From Nonomuraea lactucae (GTDB lineage: Bacteria > Actinomycetota > Actinomycetes > Streptosporangiales > Streptosporangiaceae), in the NCBI RefSeq assembly GCF_003313395.1, contig NZ_QNFZ01000289.1:1-40223 (forward strand): a stretch of 40,223 nucleotides of DNA, in the 5' to 3' direction. Positions 34,946 through 40,223 of this stretch are shown piece after piece. The translations under genes and the position numbers were made by a program. A model generated the notes under the pieces. That model was not told the DNA's origin. It ran no database searches and saw only the letters and a program-made list of their open reading frames with translations. How positions within the stretch are numbered: position 1 is the first letter of the stretch; every line of letters begins with the position of its first letter.

Positions 34946-35707
34946 TCAGAGAACTTTGCTGAGGAAAGTGCGGGTACGGTCCTGTGCGGGGGCGTCCAGG
35001 ATCTGGGCGGGCGGTCCGAGCTCGACGATCCGGCCGGCGTCCATGAAGGCCACGGTGTCGGCCACCTCTCGGGCGAACCCGATCTCGTGGGTGACCACGA
35101 TCATCGTCGTGCCGCCGCGGGCGAGGTCTTTGATGACGTCCAGCACCTCGCCCACCAGCTCGGGGTCCAGCGCGGAGGTCGGCTCGTCGAACAGCAGCAG
35201 CTTGGGCTCCAGCGCCAGCGCCCTGGCGATGACGACACGCTGCTGCTGACCGCCGGAGAGCGTGCGGGGATAGGCGCCGGCCTTGTCCGCCAGGCCCACC
35301 CGGGCCAGCAGGCGTTCGGCCAGCGGCTCGACCTCGCCGCGTGGCCGGCGCTGGGCCGACAGCGGCGCCTCCATGACGTTCTGCTGGACGGTGAGGTGCG
35401 GGAACAGGTTGAACGCCTGGAAGACGAACCCGATCTGGGTGCGCTGCCGCAGCACCTCGCGTTCGGGCAGCTCGAGCAGGCGGTCGCCGACCTGGCGGTA
35501 GCCGAGCAAGTGCCCGTCCACCCGGACCGAGCCGCGGTCCACCTTCTCCAGGTGGTTGATCGTACGCAGCAGCGTGGACTTCCCCGACCCCGACGGGCCC
35601 ACGATCACCAGGACCTGCCCCTGGCCGACCTCCAGGTCCACACCGCGCAGCACGTGCAGGGAACCGAAGCTCTTGTGCACCCCACGCAGCTCCACCATGG
35701 GGGTCAT
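34946..35707 (-). CDS. Polar amino-acid ABC transporter ATPase
   Basis: A 253-residue ATPase of the GlnQ/HisP class: Walker A VGPSGSGKST (36-45), Q-loop FVFQAFNLFPHLTV, signature LSGGQQQRVVIARALA, Walker B LLLFDEPTSALDPE, switch VVTHEIGFAREVAD. The ELVGEVLDVI and GPPAQILDAP blocks are standard. The start ATG 35707 overlaps the permease stop (ATGA). It energises the permease and receptor encoded on each side. Confidence 0.95.
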   Translation of the reverse strand: MTPMVELRGVHKSFGSLHVLRGVDLEVGQGQVLVIVGPSGSGKSTLLRTINHLEKVDRGSVRVDGHLLGYRQVGDRLLELPEREVLRQRTQIGFVFQAFNLFPHLTVQQNVMEAPLSAQRRPRGEVEPLAERLLARVGLADKAGAYPRTLSGGQQQRVVIARALALEPKLLLFDEPTSALDPELVGEVLDVIKDLARGGTTMIVVTHEIGFAREVADTVAFMDAGRIVELGPPAQILDAPAQDRTRTFLSKVL

Positions 35708-36570
35708 GCCCGCCCCCTGCCGTAGTACCGCTCCACGTAGTGCTGCACGATCGACAGAACGGTGGTCAGGATCAGGTACCAGATGGCCGCGACCAGCAGC
35801 AGCGCCATGACCCTGCCGTTGCGGTTGTAGATCACCTGCACCTGATAGAACAGCTCGGGCAGCGCCATGATGTACACCACCGACGTCCCCTTGACCAGGC
35901 CGATGATCTCGTTGCCGGCGTTGGGCACGATGGTCCGCATGGCCTGCGGCAGGATGATCCGGAACAGCCGCCGCGCCGGCGGCAGTCCCAGAGCGGCCGC
36001 CGCCTCCCGCTGGCCGTGGTCCACCGACAGCAGACCACCGCGGACGATCTCGGCGGCGTACGCGGCCTGGTGCAGCGCCAGCCCGAGCACCGCCGCGGTC
36101 AGCGGCCCGATCAGATCCATGGTGCCGAAGTCGAAGAACCCGGGCCCGAACGGCACGCCCACCGACAGCCGGGGGTAGAGCAGCGCGAGGTTGTACCAGA
36201 ACAGCAGTTGCAGGATGAGCGGCACGGACCGGAACAACCACACGTATCCCCAGGCCACCGACGACAGCAGCCGGTTGGGCGAGATCCGCATCAGGGCCAG
36301 CACCGTGCCGAGCGCGAACCCGAGCCCGATGCCCAGCGCGGTCAGCTCCAGCGTGAGCAGCACCGAGCGCACCACCGACGGGGCGAACAGGTACTGCCCG
36401 ACGATGTCCCACTCCCAGGCGGGGTTGGTCACCAGGGCGCTGGCGGCCATGGCCAGCAAGACGAGCACGACGACCGCGGCCAGCCACCGCAGCGGACGGC
36501 GGGCCGTCACCACCTCCAGCGGCCGCCCCGCGTCCTGATGGGGCGGCGCCTGCAGGTCGGGCAGCATCAT
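35704..36570 (-). CDS. Polar amino-acid ABC transporter permease
   Basis: A 288-residue HisM/GlnP-class permease. After a hydrophilic N-terminal tail there are about five membrane helices; the EAA loop is AAYAAEIVRGGLLSVDHGQREAAAALGLP; LILQLLFWYNLALLYP and PNAGNEIIGLVKGTSVV are family blocks. As the only permease gene it would work as a homodimer. ATG 36570 (followed by a second ATG) has GGAGG six bases upstream. The 5' leader contains a Cys-type leader peptide and an inverted repeat at 36586-36647. Confidence 0.94.
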   Translation of the reverse strand: MMLPDLQAPPHQDAGRPLEVVTARRPLRWLAAVVVLVLLAMAASALVTNPAWEWDIVGQYLFAPSVVRSVLLTLELTALGIGLGFALGTVLALMRISPNRLLSSVAWGYVWLFRSVPLILQLLFWYNLALLYPRLSVGVPFGPGFFDFGTMDLIGPLTAAVLGLALHQAAYAAEIVRGGLLSVDHGQREAAAALGLPPARRLFRIILPQAMRTIVPNAGNEIIGLVKGTSVVYIMALPELFYQVQVIYNRNGRVMALLLVAAIWYLILTTVLSIVQHYVERYYGRGRA

Positions 36571-36585
36571 GAGCCGCCTCCAATT

Positions 36586-36647
36586 TTGATCACGGAATCA
36601 CTCCTGGACAGGAGGAAGGGACGTTGATGACGAGATTTCGTGATCAA
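36586..36647 (-). promoter_or_regulatory. Inverted repeat spanning the leader stop, with anti-SD element
   Basis: The arms, 36634-36647 and 36586-36599, are 14 bases each and pair except at one position. In the RNA the 5' arm starts with the last base of the final His codon, takes in the UGA stop and runs ten bases on. The 3' arm ends five bases before GGAGG of the permease gene. Inside lie CUCCU-GUCC-AGGAG, which can form its own hairpin, and CCUUCCUCC (36619-36611), which could pair with that GGAGG. A ribosome at the leader stop would block the long stem. The structure is consistent with translation-coupled attenuation. Confidence 0.55.
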
Positions 36648-36718
36648 TGACACTGCGCGCTGGCGACGTGGCCATGGTCCACGTGCGGACGTCGGGTCAG
36701 GTTCGCGGCCTGGCTCAT
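36644..36718 (-). CDS. Leader peptide of the amino-acid transporter operon (24 aa)
   Basis: A 24-codon ORF with motif LTRR-P-HVD-H-GHVASAQC-H. It shares 18 of 24 residues with the leader at 33289, including MSQ at the start. The Cys codon is again next to last. The A of ATG 36718 is eight bases after the -10, giving a leaderless start; an in-frame ATG two codons earlier (36724) would lie upstream of the predicted start site. It ends 73 bases before the permease gene and overlaps one arm of the inverted repeat. Confidence 0.8.
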   Translation of the reverse strand: MSQAANLTRRPHVDHGHVASAQCH

Positions 36719-36725
36719 GACCATG

Positions 36726-36765
36726 AAGCTACGAGCACATCAGCATAAAGTCAACTTTTCCTACT
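36726..36765 (-). promoter_or_regulatory. Promoter of the transporter operon with conserved upstream box
   Basis: TTGACT (36754-36749), 17 bases, TAGCTT (36731-36726), start at A36718. AGTAGGAAAA precedes the -35, as at the other sulfur promoter. Further upstream ATACATGTAT (36770-36779) is a 10-bp palindrome not present in the other copy. Confidence 0.7.
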
Positions 36766-36779
36766 TGATATACATGTAT

Positions 36780-37145
36780 TTGGCCGACGGCCGCGGCGAT
36801 CCGCTGGGGAAGCGACCCGGACAGGGCGGCGGGCTTCGGCGTCGAGCACGGAGCCCCGGCCGCCCGTACTCCCGCCGAAGCCGCGTCGCAGGCCGCCGTC
36901 GTCACGCTAACCCCGTCCACCGGCCTCTACCTGGGCCTTCGCGACGTACGGCCGGGCACGCCGGTGGCGGCCGCGGGCTCGGACGCAGTCTCACGCCGGG
37001 GGCCCAGGGGCCGGGAGGCCACCGGCAAGGGGGCAGCCGGGGGAGCTCCGCCCCCCGTCGGAGCGCCCGGAGCACGCGCGCGGAGCGCGCCCCGGCGCGG
37101 AGGCCCTTGCCTTTGGGGCCCTGGGTTTCTACCGGCTCTGGGTCT
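36780..37145 (+). other. Gene-less gap with a possible coding scrap
   Basis: No gene is recognised between the transporter promoter and nusB. On the plus strand one frame (from about 36810) reads WGSDPDRAAGFGVEHGAPAA and then AAVVTLTPSTGLYLGLRDVR, PGTPVAAAGSDAVS with mainly G/C third positions, and stays open to 37149, but there is no start codon with a ribosome site and no known family. The last 130 bases (37000-37140) are very G/C-rich and would form several weak hairpins. Confidence 0.3.
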
Positions 37146-37556
37146 CTAGAGGGTCAGGCTGGGCTTGAGCTGCTTGAAGCGGGCCAGGAGCCCGTTGATG
37201 AACTGCGGCGACTCGTCGGTCGACAGCTCGCCCGCGAGGTGCACCCACTCGCTGATGACCACGCCCTCCGGCACGTCGGGCATCCACAGGAGCTCGTACG
37301 TGCCGCCGCGCAGCAGGTTGCGGTCCACGGCGGGCATGCGGTCGAGGGTCCAGCCCTCGGAGTAGGTGGTGATCAGCTCGTCGATGCGCGGCCGGTGCCG
37401 GGCGACGCCCTCGACGATGGCCGAGGTGTATTCGTTGACCGGCGGCTCCTTGCGCTCCACGCGCTCGGCGAGGATCTTCAGGGGATCCTCGCCGCGGAGT
37501 TCGGACTCGAAGAGGATGTCGAGCGCGCGCCTGCGTGCCTTGCCTCGGGCCGACAC
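37146..37556 (-). CDS. nusB: Transcription antitermination factor NusB
   Basis: A 136-residue all-helical RNA-binding protein which, with NusE (S10), binds boxA RNA in rRNA antitermination. Family blocks: ARGKARRRALDILFESELRGEDP, YTSAIVEGVARHRPRIDELI, GWTLDRMPAVDRNLLRGGTYELLWMPDVPEGVVISEWVHLAGELSTDESPQFINGLLARF. Start GTG 37556 lies one base after the efp stop. The efp-nusB order is typical of actinomycetes. Confidence 0.96.
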   Translation of the reverse strand: MSARGKARRRALDILFESELRGEDPLKILAERVERKEPPVNEYTSAIVEGVARHRPRIDELITTYSEGWTLDRMPAVDRNLLRGGTYELLWMPDVPEGVVISEWVHLAGELSTDESPQFINGLLARFKQLKPSLTL

Positions 37557-37557
37557 C

Positions 37558-38118
<561 letters not shown>

Positions 38119-38143
38119 TCGTTCTCTCCCGCGTGCGGCCGCT

Positions 38144-39196
38144 CTAAAGGACGAGCAGCTCCTTGGTCGTCTTCGTGAGGAGTTCCGGCTCGCCCTCACG
38201 TGTCACGAGGGTGTCCTCGATGCGAACGCCGCCCTGGCCGGGAAGGTAGATCCCCGGCTCGACTGTGATCGGAACTCGATCCTCTAGTTTACCGGTCCGC
38301 GAGGGGCCGAGGAACGGATCCTCGTGGATCTCCAGGCCGACGCCGTGGCCGAGGCCGTGCCGGAAGTGGCCGCCGTGCCCCGCGGCCTCGATGACGGAGC
38401 GGGCCGCCGCGTCCACCTCCTTGGCGCCGGCGCCGGGGGCGAGCGCCTGGCGTCCCGCGCGCTGGGCCGCTGCCACCAGGTCGTAGATCTCGCGCTGCCA
38501 GGCGGCGGGCTCGCCGAGGCACACGGTGCGGGTCATGTCCGAGTGATAGCCCTGGTAGAGGGCGCCGAAGTCGAGGGTGACCAGGTCGCCGGCGCGCAGC
38601 GGCCTCTCATCGGGGGTGTGGTGCGGGATCGCGCCGTTCTCGCCCGCGGCGACGATGCTCTCGAAGGCGGGCCCGTCGGCGCCGAGATCGATCATGCGCG
38701 CCTCGACGAGGCGGGCGATCCGCCGCTCGGTCGTGCCCGGCCTGATGCCGCCCTCCCGGCACACGGCGGCGAAGGCCTCGTCGCCGATGGCGCAGGCCGT
38801 GCGGAGCAGGTCCAGCTCCTCCGGGTCCTTGACCGTGCGCAGCCGCTCGACGAGCGGCGGCAGCGGAACGAGGTCCGCCCCGAGCCGGTTGAACGTCGCC
38901 ACGCTCATATGCGTGGCCTCGATGCCCATGCCCGGCGCGGCGAGGGCGGCCGCCACGTCGGACGCCTCGACGGCCGCGACGTCCAGCCCGCGCGTCTTGT
39001 CGATGTAGCGGTTGTCGGTGGCCAGCAGCGCCGAGCCGTCGGCCCTGACCAGGACGGCCGCGTTGGAGCTCTCCAGGCCCGTGAGGTAGCGCACGTTGAC
39101 GGCCGAGGTGACGAGGACGGCCTCGACCTCGTGGGCGGGCAGTGCCTGGGCGAGCCTGGCCCGCCGCTCGGCGTGGCGCTGGGGGTCGATGCTCAT
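38144..39196 (-). CDS. Aminopeptidase P-family metallopeptidase (Xaa-Pro peptidase)
   Basis: A 350-residue protein with an N-terminal creatinase-like domain and a C-terminal pita-bread metallopeptidase domain. The five metal ligands are visible: Asp in LVTLDFG, Asp in GYHSDMTRT, His in [10 protein letters not shown] region, Glu in [13 protein letters not shown] and Glu in VRIEDTLVT. Cleaves X-Pro peptides in the cytosol. Conserved directly upstream of efp in many bacteria. Starts at ATG 39196, divergent from the GH9 gene. Confidence 0.94.
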   Translation of the reverse strand: MSIDPQRHAERRARLAQALPAHEVEAVLVTSAVNVRYLTGLESSNAAVLVRADGSALLATDNRYIDKTRGLDVAAVEASDVAAALAAPGMGIEATHMSVATFNRLGADLVPLPPLVERLRTVKDPEELDLLRTACAIGDEAFAAVCREGGIRPGTTERRIARLVEARMIDLGADGPAFESIVAAGENGAIPHHTPDERPLRAGDLVTLDFGALYQGYHSDMTRTVCLGEPAAWQREIYDLVAAAQRAGRQALAPGAGAKEVDAAARSVIEAAGHGGHFRHGLGHGVGLEIHEDPFLGPSRTGKLEDRVPITVEPGIYLPGQGGVRIEDTLVTREGEPELLTKTTKELLVL

Positions 39197-39223
39197 GGCG
39201 TCAATGTACGTCGCACGCGGCTC

Positions 39224-39252
39224 TTGACCGTCCCGGTGGCCACCGTTACCGT
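39224..39252 (+). promoter_or_regulatory. Promoter of the GH9 gene
   Basis: TTGACC (39224-39229), 17 bases, TACCGT (39247-39252). The predicted transcription start is near 39259, about 43 bases before the ATG. Confidence 0.6.
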
Positions 39253-39263
39253 CGCCCTACCAC

Positions 39264-39282
39264 GTTAGGAAGGTTTCCTAAC
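39264..39282. promoter_or_regulatory. 19-bp palindromic operator after the GH9 transcription start
   Basis: GTTAGGAA-GGT-TTCCTAAC has perfect eight-base arms and begins about five bases after the predicted start, an ideal roadblock position. TTAGGAAA/TTTCCTAA palindromes are found in front of secreted polysaccharide hydrolase genes of Streptomyces, and I recall one being bound by the ROK-family chitosanase repressor CsnR; whether the same kind of regulator works here is inference. Confidence 0.7.
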
Positions 39283-39301
39283 TTTCAAGGGAGGCGCTGC
39301 G

Positions 39302-40223
39302 ATGAGGTCGGCCTTGGCGATCGCGTTGACCGTATTGACCTTAGGAAGCACTCTGGGCGGCGGCCCCGCGTCGGCGGCGGCGCCGGAGCCGGGACACATC
39401 CGCGTCGACCAGGTGGGGTTCGCGCCCGGGGAGGCCAAGCACGCCTACCTGATGACGCGCGACCGCTCGCCGGGCGCGCGCTTCAGCGTCGTCGACCGTG
39501 ACGGCCGGGTGGTGCTCAGGGGCACGGCGGGCCGTGACCTGGGCTCCTGGAACGCCGCCTACGGGCACGTCTACGACCTCGACCTGTCGCGGCTGCGCAG
39601 GCCGGGCACGTACCGGATCACCTCGGGCGCGATGACGTCGCCCACGTTCCAGATCGCCCCGGCCTCACCCGCCGGGAAGATCGTCGGCTTCTTCCACGGG
39701 CAGCGGGACGGCGGAGGTCGCCATCGCAACGACCGCGCGGCGTCGGTGTACGAGTGGCCGGTGTTCACCGGGCCGGACACCGACCAGATCTCCGGCGAGC
39801 TGAAGCGGATCGGCGGGCCGGTGGACGTGGAGGGCGGCTGGTTCGACGCGGGCGACTACCTGAAGTTCACGCACATCCTGTCGTACGTCGACGCGCTGCT
39901 CTGGGCGTCGAGGCGGGACGGCGGCCCGGACGCCCGCTTGCACCGCGAAGCCACCCATGGCCTGAAATATCTGGACAAGATGTGGGACGAGGGCACCAAG
40001 ACCCTCTACATCCAGGTGGGCATCGGCGCGGGCGACAAGGAGGGCACGTTCGTCGGCGACCACGACGTCTGGCGCATGCCGGAGGCCGACGACACCTCCG
40101 AGCACCCGTTCCTGCGCGACCGGCCGGTGTTCCGCGCGGCCGACCCGGGCCAGCCGATCAGCCCGAACCTCGCCGGCCGCACCGCCGCCGCGTTCGCGCT
40201 GGCCGCGCAGGTGGAGCCGTCCC
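39302..40223 (+). CDS. Secreted glycoside hydrolase family 9 enzyme (partial, runs off right edge)
   Basis: ATG 39302 after GGGAGG opens a frame that stays open to the window end (307 codons). Residues 1-26 are a signal peptide with an ASA-like cleavage site. An Ig-like domain follows (HIRVDQVGFAPGEAKHAYLM ... YDLDLSRLRRPGTYRITSG, to about residue 115). The catalytic domain begins near KIVGFFHGQRDG; VEGGWFDAGDYLKFTHILSY is the GH9 signature carrying the catalytic Asp pair, and FVGDHDVWRMPEADD follows. GH9 enzymes are inverting endo- or exo-glucanases acting on cellulose and related beta-glucans. The rest of the barrel with the catalytic Glu lies outside the window. Confidence 0.9.
   Translation, partial: MRSALAIALTVLTLGSTLGGGPASAAAPEPGHIRVDQVGFAPGEAKHAYLMTRDRSPGARFSVVDRDGRVVLRGTAGRDLGSWNAAYGHVYDLDLSRLRRPGTYRITSGAMTSPTFQIAPASPAGKIVGFFHGQRDGGGRHRNDRAASVYEWPVFTGPDTDQISGELKRIGGPVDVEGGWFDAGDYLKFTHILSYVDALLWASRRDGGPDARLHREATHGLKYLDKMWDEGTKTLYIQVGIGAGDKEGTFVGDHDVWRMPEADDTSEHPFLRDRPVFRAADPGQPISPNLAGRTAAAFALAAQVEPS

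Overview
The window is high-GC actinomycete chromosome. The mraZ-rsmH start of the dcw division cluster, strongly GC-biased third codon positions, ATGA/GTGA start-stop overlaps, twin TTG/GTG starts, an importer with no ATPase of its own and remnants of EACC1-caspase conflict genes all suit Streptosporangiales (for example Nonomuraea or a relative). Genus assignment is inference.

Layout. 1-1747 (minus): start of an FtsL-position gene, rsmH and mraZ, with a promoter carrying four GTGG boxes at exact 10-bp period. 2221-6910 (plus): MoxR ATPase, DUF58 protein and a membrane transglutaminase, all overlapping. 6999-10739: housekeeping genes (DUF3040 protein, DNA polymerase IV, methyltransferase, MmcQ/YjbR protein, dienelactone-hydrolase-like protein). 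10890-11462: decayed EACC1 + caspase pair. 11539-22552: sugar-catabolic locus with an SDR dehydrogenase, a divergent FadR-type regulator, a CUT2-type importer, an enolase-superfamily acid-sugar dehydratase, a CUT1-type importer without ATPase and a cytosolic six-hairpin glycosidase. 22706-23529: scrap of an IS110-family transposase, an unknown coding fragment and a WD40 repeat. 23615-24468: membrane-protein gene with a one-base frameshift. 24775-26644: an MDR reductase and a SalK/SCO6745-like protein that share a TetR-like operator.

27021-36765 (all minus) is the most interesting part. Two consecutive operons each start with a 24-codon leader peptide ORF. The two peptides are identical at 18 of 24 residues (LTRR-HVD and GHVASAQC blocks, Cys codon next to last). 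Each has a matched TTGACT-17-TAGCnT promoter placing transcription start at the A of the ATG, so the ORFs look leaderless. The first operon encodes a polar amino-acid ABC importer and a GNAT acetyltransferase. The second encodes a flavin reductase, a glutathionyl-hydroquinone-reductase-like GST and four different luciferase-like flavin monooxygenases. Together they read as a cysteine-controlled scavenging system for S-modified cysteines or other organosulfur compounds: import, N-acetylation, oxidative C-S cleavage.

37146-39196 (minus): pepQ-like peptidase, efp and nusB. From 39302 a secreted GH9 enzyme runs off the right edge, with a 19-bp palindromic operator just after its predicted transcription start.
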